From the NCBI GenBank assembly GCA_052387095.1, contig JBQTJN010000041.1, positions 1-30,934 of the forward strand: DNA of 30,934 nucleotides, given 5' to 3'. The stretch's first letter is position 1; every line of letters starts with the position of its first letter. The translations under genes and the position numbers were made by a program. Source of the DNA: JBQTJN01 sp052387095 (GTDB taxonomy: Bacteria; Pseudomonadota; Alphaproteobacteria; Micavibrionales; Micavibrionaceae). Below the pieces are notes generated by a model. That model was not told the origin of the DNA. It ran no database searches and saw only the letters and a program-made list of their open reading frames with translations. Below are positions 22,914 to 30,755 of this stretch, piece after piece.

Positions 22914-25034
22914 ATGGCCGCCGACCCCCGTTTTAACACTGCTTTGACTGCCCCCACTGCGGGCGCGCAATTCAATTCCGGCATCCGCTCCATTTTCCGC
23001 TCCGACGTGCTGTTTGCCCTCGGCATCATCTGCATCATTATGTTCATGCTGATGCCGATGCCGGCCTTCCTACTCGATTTGGGGCTCTCGGTCTCTATCG
23101 CCTTTTCCGTCCTGATCATGATGACGGTGCTCTTCATCGGTGCGCCTCTGGAATTTTCAACCTTCCCGACCGTGCTGCTGGTCGCCACATCGCTGCGCCT
23201 TGGCCTCAATGTCGCCGCGGCACGTCTCGTTCTTGAGGGTGGCCATACCGGCACAGACGCCGCCGGACACGTCATCGAAGCCTTCGGCACCTTTATCATC
23301 AAGGACAACTACGTCATCGGCGCCATCGTCTTCGCCATCCTTGTCATCGTCAATTTTGTGGTCATCACCAAAGGCTCCGGCCGTATCGCCGAAGTCGCCG
23401 CCCGCTTCACCCTCGACGCCATGCCCGGTAAGCAAATGGCCATCGACGCCGATCTTTCCGCTGGCATGATCACCGAGGACGAAGCTAAAATTCGCCGCAA
23501 AAATCTCGAACAGGAAAGCACCTTCTTCGGCGCTATGGACGGCGCGGCCAAATTCGTGCGCGGTGACGCCATTGCCGGACTTCTTATCGTTTTCATCAAC
23601 ATCATCGGCGGTATTGTTATCGGCACCGTCAGCCACGGCCTTTCCCTCGCTGAAGCCGCCGCCAATTACACGACACTGACCATCGGCGATGGTCTGGTCA
23701 GCCAGATCCCCGCGTTGATCGTATCTGTCTCCGCCGGCCTGCTTGTCTCGAAGGCCGGCGTCGAAGGCACATCCGACCGCGCGCTCCTTCTACAATTCGG
23801 CCGCTACCCGCGCGCTATGGCGATGAGCGCGGCACTGATGCTCCTAATTGCCCTCATGCCCGGCATACCGGCATTCCCGTTCCTGCTGCTCGCCGCCATC
23901 ATCGGTGGGCTTGCGTATTTCTCCTTCCAGCAAAAAGAAGTCGCCGCGCGCGCTGTCGCCCAGGCCGCCGCCCTGCCCGCTCCCGGTATTAAACCGGCGG
24001 AAGAGCCGATCTCCAAGGCGCTCGCCATGGACACGATTCGCCTCGAGCTTGGCTACGGCCTGCTACCGCTCGTACAGGGCGAAGGCGGCAACAAACTAAC
24101 TGATCAGATCAAGGGCCTGCGCCGCCAGCTCGCCGAGGATATGGGTTACGTTCTGCCTGCCGTGCGCATTCAGGATAACTTGCAACTTCCCGCTAATAAT
24201 TACACCGTGCGCATCAAGGAAATCGATGCCGGACGCGGCGATGTGCGCCCCGGTTTCTTCATGTGCATGGATCCATCCGGCGCACCGATTTCACTGCCCG
24301 GTGAAAATACAACTGAACCCACCTTCGGCTTGCCTGCTATGTGGATCGATGAACGCTACCGCGAAGAAGCGCATTTCAAAGGCTACACAGTTGTCGATGC
24401 GCCCACCGTCATCACCACGCACATCACCGAAATTATCAAGGACAATATGCCGGATCTACTCTCCTACGCCGAGACGCAAAAACTGCTCAACGAACTGGCG
24501 CAGGAATATCAGAAGCTCGTCAGCGATGTCATTCCGGGCCAGGTTTCACTCGGCGTCCTGCAGCGGATTTTGCAACGCCTGCTATCCGAACGGGTTTCCG
24601 TGCGCGACCTGCCCACCATTCTCGAAGGCATCGCCGAAGCCGCCGGCTACACGAAAAATATCGGCTCTATTACCGAACATGTGCGCGCCCGTCTCTCGCG
24701 CCAACTTTGCGACACCTATGCCAATGCTGGCGGCGTGCTGTCGCTAAGCACGCTTTCACCGGAATGGGAGCAAGCCTTCAGCGAAGCGCTTGTCGGCCAG
24801 GGCGAGGACCAGCAGCTCGCCATGCCGCCCAGCCAGCTTCAGCAATTCATCGGCGATATACGCAGCGCCTATGATGGATTTTTATCGATGGGGGAAATGC
24901 CCGTGCTTCTCACCTCGCCCGCCATCCGCCCCTATGTGCGCTCAGTGATCGAGCGCTTCCGCCCGCAGACTATTGTGATGAGTCAGAACGAAATCCACCC
25001 CAAGGCGCGGATCAAGACCGTGGGGCAGATATAA
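22914..25034 (+). CDS. flhA: Flagellar biosynthesis export-gate protein FlhA
   Basis: FlhA is the large membrane gate of the flagellar type III export system. The 706-residue length is normal. The N-terminal half holds about eight membrane segments, with the conserved family block SLRLGLNVAAARLVL and, in the FHIPEP loop, AMDGAAKFVRGDAIAG. The cytoplasmic half contains GDVRPGFFMCMDPSG and PAMWIDERYREEAHFKGYTV, a substrate/chaperone docking domain. The product ends HPKARIKTVGQI. The last 11 codons, including the stop, recur twice downstream with only synonymous changes. It likely has its own promoter, as it follows an independent gene. Confidence 0.97.
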   Translation: MAADPRFNTALTAPTAGAQFNSGIRSIFRSDVLFALGIICIIMFMLMPMPAFLLDLGLSVSIAFSVLIMMTVLFIGAPLEFSTFPTVLLVATSLRLGLNVAAARLVLEGGHTGTDAAGHVIEAFGTFIIKDNYVIGAIVFAILVIVNFVVITKGSGRIAEVAARFTLDAMPGKQMAIDADLSAGMITEDEAKIRRKNLEQESTFFGAMDGAAKFVRGDAIAGLLIVFINIIGGIVIGTVSHGLSLAEAAANYTTLTIGDGLVSQIPALIVSVSAGLLVSKAGVEGTSDRALLLQFGRYPRAMAMSAALMLLIALMPGIPAFPFLLLAAIIGGLAYFSFQQKEVAARAVAQAAALPAPGIKPAEEPISKALAMDTIRLELGYGLLPLVQGEGGNKLTDQIKGLRRQLAEDMGYVLPAVRIQDNLQLPANNYTVRIKEIDAGRGDVRPGFFMCMDPSGAPISLPGENTTEPTFGLPAMWIDERYREEAHFKGYTVVDAPTVITTHITEIIKDNMPDLLSYAETQKLLNELAQEYQKLVSDVIPGQVSLGVLQRILQRLLSERVSVRDLPTILEGIAEAAGYTKNIGSITEHVRARLSRQLCDTYANAGGVLSLSTLSPEWEQAFSEALVGQGEDQQLAMPPSQLQQFIGDIRSAYDGFLSMGEMPVLLTSPAIRPYVRSVIERFRPQTIVMSQNEIHPKARIKTVGQI

Positions 25035-25042
25035 TTCCCTCC

Positions 25043-25154
25043 CGTCATCCCCGCGGCGTTGCAAAGCAACGCAAAAACAGCGGGGATCCGGAAAACTTCA
25101 AGAGCAAAGCTCTTGTCTTCTTATATATAGACCCCCCGCTTTCGCGGGGGTGAC
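25043..25154 (+). repeat. Family A structured repeat, copy 2
   Basis: Outer arms CGTCATCCCCGCG and CGCGGGGGTGAC pair. Hairpin 1 is GCGTTGC-AAA-GCAACGC (25056-25072) and hairpin 2 is CAAGAGC-AAA-GCTCTTG (25099-25115). It sits immediately after the flhA stop and before the second tail copy. Confidence 0.8.
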
Positions 25155-25165
25155 AATGGAGGATT

Positions 25166-25198
25166 AAGGCCCGCATCAAAACCGTGGGCCAGATTTGA
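25166..25198 (+). repeat. Second copy of the flhA 3' end (11 codons with stop)
   Basis: It encodes KARIKTVGQI and a stop, exactly the end of FlhA. Against the true end (25002-25034) it differs at five third-codon positions, all synonymous, and uses TGA in place of TAA. It has no start codon and is not expected to be translated separately. Confidence 0.85.
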
Positions 25199-25206
25199 AC
25201 CCCTGA

Positions 25207-25320
25207 CGTCATCCCCGCGGCTTGCGCATTAGCGCAAGCACCAACGGCGGGGATCCGGAAAATTTCAAGAGCGCAGCTCTTGTCTTCTTATGTATGGACC
25301 CCCGCCTTCGCGGGGGTGAC
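25207..25320 (+). repeat. Family A structured repeat, copy 3
   Basis: The flanks are nearly the same as in copy 2, but hairpin 1 is replaced by GCTTGCGC-ATTA-GCGCAAGC (25220-25239) and hairpin 2 keeps its stem with a new loop (CAAGAGC-GCA-GCTCTTG, 25266-25282). Together with the tail copies it forms a tandem unit of about 165 bases. Confidence 0.8.
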
Positions 25321-25331
25321 ATTGGAGGATT

Positions 25332-25364
25332 AAGGCCCGCATCAAAACCGTGGGCCAGATTTGA
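25332..25364 (+). repeat. Third copy of the flhA 3' end
   Basis: It is identical over 33 bases to the second copy, 166 bases downstream of it. The following bases (TTAGCAG) are new sequence, so this copy marks the far edge of the tandem block. Confidence 0.85.
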
Positions 25365-25514
25365 TTAGCAGAAAAGATCATTTGTAAGACCTTCGTATTC
25401 TGCTTTCATAGCTGTGTTTTTAAAACCCAAAGTAGCTAATACGTCATTTGGATAGCGCTCAATTAAACTATGGCGAACCCACCTCCCCCTTGCTATGCGC
25501 TCATGGTTTGGCAT
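25365..25514 (-). other. Possible small reading frame or gene remnant beside the flhA tails
   Basis: The minus strand can encode 49 residues from an ATG at 25514 (MPNHERIARGRWVRHSLIER at the start, ending GLTNDLFC). The frame stays open for some twenty codons further upstream without a usable start. The amino-acid composition looks protein-like, but there is no ribosome-binding site and no family is recognised. It may be the decayed end of a gene. The rest of this gap to 25672 is AT-rich with no other signal, apart from a small hairpin TAAAGAC-TTAT-GTCTTTA at 25622-25639. Confidence 0.25.
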
Positions 25515-25672
25515 CAGAGATTGTTGCTCTGGGAAAACCCGATGTTGCTCCGCTATGGTTAATTTATTGTTAACATAACCTTAAAACAAACGCAAACAAT
25601 ATAAAGATTATCTTTTATTCATAAAGACTTATGTCTTTAGGGTGTGAGGTAAATCAAACACTCCGTATAATC

Positions 25673-25810
25673 CGTCATTGCGAGGAGGCCCCGCAACAAA
25701 CCGGAGGTTTGTTGTTATCTTATTAAAAGCGAAGCTTTGCTTCGCGGGGCCGACGCGGCAATCCAGAAAAGATTGGATCGCCACGCTCCCTTTGGTCGCT
25801 CGCGATGACG
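25673..25810. repeat. Family B intergenic repeat, copy 3 (long form)
   Basis: Starts CGTCATTGCGAGGAGG and ends GCTCGCGATGACG. Inner hairpins include AACAAACC-GGA-GGTTTGTT and GCGAAGC-TTT-GCTTCGC. A 64-codon minus-strand frame through it is repeat-derived and not a gene. Confidence 0.8.
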
Positions 25811-25913
25811 TTTTAATTGTCATTTCCCCGCAATTTCTTGACCTTACCCTCTGGAAGTGGGATTCTAGAAAATATACAATGGAAATGAGTAATTTGATTC
25901 TTAAGTTCCTGCC

Positions 25914-26924
25914 ATGCGGCTAAAGTCCTTCCATGCCAAAACACTCAAAGAGGCGATGCAAATGATTCGTGACACGCTCGGGGAAGATGCGGTGATTGTC
26001 GCCACGCGCGAGGAGAATGGCGGCAAATCCGTCCGCGTCACCGCGGCCATTGAACCGGCTTTCGAAATCGGCAAAGGTTTCGGCAGCGAACATGACTGGC
26101 TGCAATATGACGAAGAGGATGAACAATCCGCCGTCGCAGAGGAACTGACCGACGTCCTGCTCCGCCATTCCGTCCCCGAAGAAATCATGGACCAGATTTT
26201 ATCCTGCGCCACTGTCATCGGCGTGGAGCAACCCGGCATCGCGCTCATGGCGGCCCTCGAACATCTTTTCGGTTTTAAACCGCTTCCGCGCAAGGAAACA
26301 AAACAGGCCATCATGCTGGTCGGGCCTCCCGGCTCCGGTAAAACGCTGGCCACGGCAAAAATCGCCGCGCGTGCCGTTCTCGGCAGCCATAATGTCGGCG
26401 TGATTTCCTGTGACACCACCCGCGCGGGCGGCATCGAACAGCTGCAGGCTTTCACGAAACTCTTGCGCGTTGATCTGCAAAAGGCCGACAATGAAGACCA
26501 GCTCGCGGCGCACCTGACCGCGATGCGCGATCTGGATGTGGTCGTCGTCGATACGGCCGGCATCAACCCGTTTAACAAAGATGATGTGAAAGACCTCGCG
26601 CGCCTGCTCGGCGCCGGCAATATCACGCCGCACATGGTGCTGGCCGCGGGCGGCGATGCAGACGAATGCGCCGAGATGGCCCGTGTTTTCTCCGCGCTCG
26701 GCGTTCAGTCCCTTCTTTCAACGCGCGTAGACATTGCGCGCCGCTTCGGCGGCTTGCTATCGGCAGCCCATTACGGCACACTCTCTTTCACGGACGCCAG
26801 CATTACGCCAAAGGTGGCGGACGGTCTGACTGCAATAACACCAAAAACGCTGGCCGGCCTCTTGATGCCGGGACAGCATAAGGAGCCGGATCAAGGCTCC
26901 CGCAAAACGGGGACGAATTCATGA
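25914..26924 (+). CDS. flhF: Flagellar positioning GTPase FlhF
   Basis: FlhF is an SRP-type GTPase that places the flagellum, usually at the pole. The 336-residue protein has the N-terminal MRLKSFHAKTLKEAMQMIRD block, an acidic linker, and a GTPase domain with P-loop GPPGSGKT (137-144), the SRP-type CDTTRAGG (166-173) and DTAG (213-216). The guanine-specificity motif is relaxed to TRVD where TKxD is usual. The linker is shorter than in many FlhF proteins. The stop overlaps flhG by four bases (ATGA), and the two proteins act as a pair. Repeats fill the gap upstream. Confidence 0.94.
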   Translation: MRLKSFHAKTLKEAMQMIRDTLGEDAVIVATREENGGKSVRVTAAIEPAFEIGKGFGSEHDWLQYDEEDEQSAVAEELTDVLLRHSVPEEIMDQILSCATVIGVEQPGIALMAALEHLFGFKPLPRKETKQAIMLVGPPGSGKTLATAKIAARAVLGSHNVGVISCDTTRAGGIEQLQAFTKLLRVDLQKADNEDQLAAHLTAMRDLDVVVVDTAGINPFNKDDVKDLARLLGAGNITPHMVLAAGGDADECAEMARVFSALGVQSLLSTRVDIARRFGGLLSAAHYGTLSFTDASITPKVADGLTAITPKTLAGLLMPGQHKEPDQGSRKTGTNS

Positions 26925-27754
26925 CGACCGACACCACGCGCGTTAGACCTGCAGACACGATGCCCGCCATGCGGCGCGGCAAAAACGTGATTGCGGTGGC
27001 CAGCGGCAAGGGCGGCGTTGGCAAGACATGGTTCTCCATTTCCCTCGCCCATGCTTTCGCCAAAAACGGCAAGCGGGTTTTATTGTTTGACGGCGATCTG
27101 GGCCTTGCCAATGTCGACGTCCAGCTCGGCTTGATGCCCAAGCGCGATCTCAATGATGTCATCCGCGGCCGTCTCTCCATCGATAAAGTCATTCAGCCTT
27201 TCGAAGATGGCGGTTTTGATATCATCGCCGGCCGCTCGGGCCAGGCCTCTCTCTCCGCCCTGCCCTCACAGCGCCTCGCCATATTGCGCGACCAGTTGCT
27301 CGACGTTGCCCGCCAATATGACGTCGTGATTGCCGATCTTGGCGCCGGCGTAGACCGCACCGTACGCATGTTCTCGGCCAGCGCAACTTCCACCGTCCTC
27401 GTCACCACCGATGAGCCGACATCACTCACTGATGCCTATGCCTTCATCAAACTGGGCAATGCGGCAGGCATGTCGAAAAATACATCCATTGTCGTCAACA
27501 TGGCGCCGAGCTATGCCGAAGGCGAAAAGACTTATAAAACATTGCTGAAAGCCTGCGAGAATTTCCTGCGCCTGTCGCCGCCGCATGCAGGCACGATCCG
27601 CGCCGATTCAAAAGTGAAAGACAGCATCCGCAACCAGACGCCGCTGCTGATCCGCTCTCCGAACTCCGACGCCGCCGAAGATATTACGAAGGTTGCGGAA
27701 GAACTCTGGTCGACGCTCGGCGAGGCGCAAAAGGCGATGGCGGCGGGTGGTTGA
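26921..27754 (+). CDS. flhG: Flagellar number regulator FlhG (MinD-like ATPase)
   Basis: FlhG (FleN/YlxH) limits flagellar number and stimulates FlhF GTPase activity. The 277-residue protein has the deviant Walker A motif SGKGGVGKTW (28-37) and the switch/Walker B regions FDGDLGLANVDVQLGL and DVVIADLGAGVDRTV. The start overlaps the flhF stop by four bases. Residues 1-20 form a short basic/polar N-terminal extension that could be the FlhF-activating part. A hairpin (ATCCTGAC-GAAA-GTCAGGAT) follows the stop by 25 bases. Confidence 0.94.
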   Translation: MTTDTTRVRPADTMPAMRRGKNVIAVASGKGGVGKTWFSISLAHAFAKNGKRVLLFDGDLGLANVDVQLGLMPKRDLNDVIRGRLSIDKVIQPFEDGGFDIIAGRSGQASLSALPSQRLAILRDQLLDVARQYDVVIADLGAGVDRTVRMFSASATSTVLVTTDEPTSLTDAYAFIKLGNAAGMSKNTSIVVNMAPSYAEGEKTYKTLLKACENFLRLSPPHAGTIRADSKVKDSIRNQTPLLIRSPNSDAAEDITKVAEELWSTLGEAQKAMAAGG

Positions 27755-27773
27755 TACTCCCCAATCACGCCAC

Positions 27774-27850
27774 TCCCGCATCCTGACGAAAGTCAGGATC
27801 CATTGATCGATTGATATAAACCATGCCCCTCTTTCTTCTGGAGGGGTGCA
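27774..27850. repeat. Degenerate family A-like repeat after flhG
   Basis: It contains the hairpin ATCCTGAC-GAAA-GTCAGGAT (27780-27799) and a second stem GCCCCTC with GAGGGGTGC. The layout recalls the family A repeats, but the outer ends are worn. No T-run follows, so it is not a classic terminator. Confidence 0.45.
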
Positions 27851-27948
27851 ACGCGCCATGACTCGAATATAATATTATGCCAATAAATACAAATAATTGA
27901 GACTAGGAATTATTTCCTTTATTTTTTAGTTAAAACATGCTAAATTCT

Positions 27949-28098
27949 CCGTCATTGCGAGGAGGCCCCGCAACAAACTGAAAGTTGGTTGCTATCTTTT
28001 AAAAGCGAACCTTTGCTTCGCGGCGCCGACGCGGCAATCCAGGTGGTTAATATGATCTTCTGGATTGCCGCGCTCACGCTGTTCGCTCGCAATGACGG
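27949..28098. repeat. Family B intergenic repeat, copy 4 (long form)
   Basis: Ends CCGTCATTGCGAG and CTCGCAATGACGG are exact complements. The inner arm GCGGCAATCCAG pairs with CTGGATTGCCGC, the compensated version of the stem seen in copy 1. A near copy of copy 3 over its first half. Confidence 0.85.
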
Positions 28099-28143
28099 CA
28101 GGAGAAACAAAAAAACTGGCGAACAAACTGTTAAGGAGACATA

Positions 28144-28200
28144 ATGAGCCAGGCCCAATCCAAAATAAAAAAATCGTTGAACGAAAAGAAGGAATTTTAA
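28144..28200 (+). CDS. Putative 18-residue small protein or leader peptide
   Basis: ATG at 28144 is preceded by a near-perfect ribosome-binding site AAGGAG (28133-28138) with five bases of spacing, and encodes MSQAQSKIKKSLNEKKEF before a TAA. The peptide is strongly basic and helix-prone. It may be a real small protein, a leader peptide for the following gene, or the start of a gene broken by the nearby repeats. The evidence is the ribosome-binding site alone. Confidence 0.35.
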   Translation: MSQAQSKIKKSLNEKKEF

Positions 28201-28216
28201 TATTTATGCATTGTTC

Positions 28217-28246
28217 AAGAGATCCTTCGCCTCCGGCTCAGGATGA
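28217..28246 (+). repeat. Half copy of the family C repeat
   Basis: It resembles the right half of the family C repeat at 14101-14188 (GATCCTTCG, a C/G-rich bend, then GGATGAC). Its last bases supply an ATG at 28243 that could be mistaken for the start of the next gene. Confidence 0.55.
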
Positions 28247-28260
28247 CTTATAATATCAAT

Positions 28261-30249
28261 ATGAGCTCGCCTATTGTCCCGGCCCAACCGCCTTTGCCCG
28301 GCCTGACCCCACAGGCCGAAGCCCCTGCTGAAGGCGATGCAAAAATCGTGAAATTGCCGCAAACCCTGCTCGAAGTGCGCCAGTCACTTCAACTTGAGGG
28401 GCGTGTTGTTCAGAGCGGCCCGGATGGCCGCATCACGATCCGCACCGACCGCGGCGACATTGATATACAAATCCCGAGAGGCCAGACTCCGCCCGCCGAA
28501 GGGGATCGTGTCGAGATCGAGATCCCGCCCGGCCGCCCCCCGCAAAGCGCGGAAGTCAGACAATCGCACGCGCGCGAAACAACCGCGCCGCCGCCGCGCC
28601 CGGCGGAAACCCCCGTCTCGGTCGAAGTCCGCGAACCGCAAACGCGTCCCGCGCCGGCGCAACAACCCCATGACTCGGCCGTGTCCGTCAAAACATTGCC
28701 CGCCCAGGAACTTGTGCAACTGAAACCTGTAACCCCGGAGAATATCCTTCCCCCGCCGCTGGATGACATGATCACCCAGACCATGACTGCCATAACGGCA
28801 CCGGCTGAACTGAAAGCACCACTCATAGCCGTATCCGTCATCCATCAACAGACCGTGCAACTCATGGAAACCGCTCCGCAAAAACCCGCCGCCATTTCTA
28901 TTTACGAGCCCGTGACAATCATGGCAAAAGCACCAACGCCCCAAACATCTTTCGTTTACGATCCCGTTGCTATCATCCGGCAAACATCTTTTCCTTTAAT
29001 ATCCATACCGGATGCGCCGAAATTGGCGCTCGAACTGAAGCAGAGCATACAAATCGCAGCGCCGCAGAAAAACACCGTGTCTTCTGCACGTCCCACACAT
29101 CTGCCGGATATCAATCTCCTCAAACACGGATTTGAAACAATTCCTCTTGCGAAACCTGAGGATATTTTTTCTATAAAACCTTTGGAAATTGTCGCGCAGA
29201 AAGTATCCGAAATTATCCGCGCGCAGGTTTCGGTCATTGCCGCCGCTTTGCGGCCTTCTTTCACAGCGCCGCAGACTGGCTTCGCTTCTTCTGTAAGTGC
29301 CCCTGCAGAATCTTTTCCACCCCAGCCACAACTGATCCTGCAAAACATGCAGGCACAGGCCCTGTCCGCCACAATCGTCGGCCAGACCCCGGAAAAATTC
29401 CCCGTCGTCAGCATGTTCATGCCCGCGCTCGGGCAGCAAAAACTATTCGCATTGCAGATCCCAGTGGAAAACATCACGCTCGGCACACAGCTTTCCATCA
29501 CGCCGCAAACGCCGCCCGGCATTCAGATGCCCCCGGGCACCCTGATGGCCAGTATCGCCATACCGCCGCCTTTGCCGCTCTCTTTCATCACGCCCGAACC
29601 CTGGGCGCTGATGCAGCAGATCGAACAGGCAATCGCGCAGATAGCGCCGGCTGCTGCTCAGGCCATGCTCAATGTCACGCCTTCTCCCGCCAACCTTTCC
29701 GCTTTCGGGCCCGCCGCATTGTTTTTCTTGGCAGCCGTACGCGGGGGCGATCTCTCGCAATGGCTGGGCGATCGCGGCGTTGATGCGCTTCGCCGCGGCG
29801 GGCGTGGCGATCTTCTTTCGCGCCTCACGCAGGAAAGCGGCGCATTGAACCGCCTGTCTGCCGAACCCGTTTCTCAGGATTGGCGCGGCATAAGCATTCC
29901 GCTTGCCTGGCAGAATGAAATCCACAAAATGGCTTTATTCTATAAAGAAGATTCCTCCGGCGATGACAACAAGAACGGCCGCGGCAAGCAGACACGCTTT
30001 ATTTTCGATCTCAAACTCGACCAGATGGGCAGCGTACAATTGGACGGCCTCTTCCGCACCGCGCGGCTTGACCTTATCCTGCGCACGCAAGCCCCCTTAA
30101 GCCAAACCATGCAGATGACCATGCGGCACTCTTATACAAATGCTTTGGAAGTTGCGGGCGTCAGCGGCGAAATTTCCTTCCAGAACCGGCCTGAGCAATT
30201 GGTGACGATCAACCCGGACAATAAAAAACTGATCGGCGCTACGGCTTAG
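28261..30249 (+). CDS. Second FliK-like hook-length control protein
   Basis: A 662-residue protein from the ATG at 28261; an in-frame ATG at 28243 also exists but lies in repeat sequence, and neither start has a good ribosome-binding site. The N-terminal 35-100 region (TLLEVRQSLQLEGRVVQSGP, then ITIRTDRGDIDIQIP) looks like a small beta-barrel. The middle 350 residues are Pro/Ala/Gln-rich and disordered. The C-terminal 110 residues (FDLKLDQMGSVQLDGLFRTA, then LDLILRTQAPLSQTMQM) have the FliK C-domain pattern of alternating beta strands. Because a standard FliK is present at 6664-8256, the second protein may be specialised. It ends tail-to-tail with fliJ, the stops overlapping by four bases. 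Confidence 0.6.
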   Translation: MSSPIVPAQPPLPGLTPQAEAPAEGDAKIVKLPQTLLEVRQSLQLEGRVVQSGPDGRITIRTDRGDIDIQIPRGQTPPAEGDRVEIEIPPGRPPQSAEVRQSHARETTAPPPRPAETPVSVEVREPQTRPAPAQQPHDSAVSVKTLPAQELVQLKPVTPENILPPPLDDMITQTMTAITAPAELKAPLIAVSVIHQQTVQLMETAPQKPAAISIYEPVTIMAKAPTPQTSFVYDPVAIIRQTSFPLISIPDAPKLALELKQSIQIAAPQKNTVSSARPTHLPDINLLKHGFETIPLAKPEDIFSIKPLEIVAQKVSEIIRAQVSVIAAALRPSFTAPQTGFASSVSAPAESFPPQPQLILQNMQAQALSATIVGQTPEKFPVVSMFMPALGQQKLFALQIPVENITLGTQLSITPQTPPGIQMPPGTLMASIAIPPPLPLSFITPEPWALMQQIEQAIAQIAPAAAQAMLNVTPSPANLSAFGPAALFFLAAVRGGDLSQWLGDRGVDALRRGGRGDLLSRLTQESGALNRLSAEPVSQDWRGISIPLAWQNEIHKMALFYKEDSSGDDNKNGRGKQTRFIFDLKLDQMGSVQLDGLFRTARLDLILRTQAPLSQTMQMTMRHSYTNALEVAGVSGEISFQNRPEQLVTINPDNKKLIGATA

Positions 30250-30677
30250 GATTCGCTCTCTTTCTTACGCCTGTGCCCGTCCATACCGATATCGTTGAAC
30301 ATATCGCTTTCTTTTTTATCGAGCACTTTCTGCTCTTCATCTTCGCGCCGCTCTTGCGTGATTTCAATTTTCTTTAAATTCGCGAACGACTCCCGCACAT
30401 CCTCGCGCGCCATCTCGATGCGCTTATCCAGCCTTTGCATGTCTTGTATGATATCGTCAATCCGCCCCTTTACCGCTTCGGAATACGCTCCAAAATAAGA
30501 CAGCATTTCAACCTGGTCCAGGGCCTTGAGCAAAATCCGCTCCGCATCGAGCTGGTTCTCAAGCGTGATCTTCTGCCCCGTAAGCTCCTCGGCCTGCCGG
30601 TATAATTCCGCCAGGAATTTCTGCTTCTGTTCCAGCGCATGCTTGCGCACCCGGATCAATGGATTCAGATCAGCCAT
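30246..30677 (-). CDS. fliJ: Flagellar export chaperone FliJ
   Basis: FliJ is the coiled-coil stalk that links the FliI ATPase ring to FlhA. The 143-residue protein is one long charged helix pair, starting MADLNPLIRVRKHALEQKQK and continuing with heptad-type residues. The C-terminus DGHRRKKESES is disordered. It lies downstream of the fliI end on the same strand, with a short repeat between them. Confidence 0.8.
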   Translation of the reverse strand: MADLNPLIRVRKHALEQKQKFLAELYRQAEELTGQKITLENQLDAERILLKALDQVEMLSYFGAYSEAVKGRIDDIIQDMQRLDKRIEMAREDVRESFANLKKIEITQERREDEEQKVLDKKESDMFNDIGMDGHRRKKESES

Positions 30678-30689
30678 TTAAATCCTGTT

Positions 30690-30736
30690 TCCCCCGCGAA
30701 AGCAGGGGTCTTAAAGATTCCCGCTTTCGCGGGAAA
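30690..30736. repeat. Short palindromic repeat between fliI and fliJ
   Basis: CCCCCGCGAAAGCAGGGGTC and TCCCGCTTTCGCGGGA are GC-rich self-complementary stretches related to the ends of family A (CCCGCTTTCGCGGGGGTGAC). It separates the fliI stop from fliJ. Confidence 0.55.
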
Positions 30737-30755
30737 TACACCATTATTAGATTTC

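Noticed and set aside
25043..25364. CRISPR array
   Set aside because: Only two or three long units, with homologous gene-end and structured spacers; no short direct repeats with unique spacers.
25629..25823. 64-codon minus-strand frame across the family B repeat
   Set aside because: It follows the repeat and its hairpins, has no ribosome-binding site, and is not protein-like outside the repeat.
28065..28253. 62-codon plus-strand frame over the repeat and the small ORF
   Set aside because: Repeat-derived first half; the 18-codon frame in another phase has the good ribosome-binding site.
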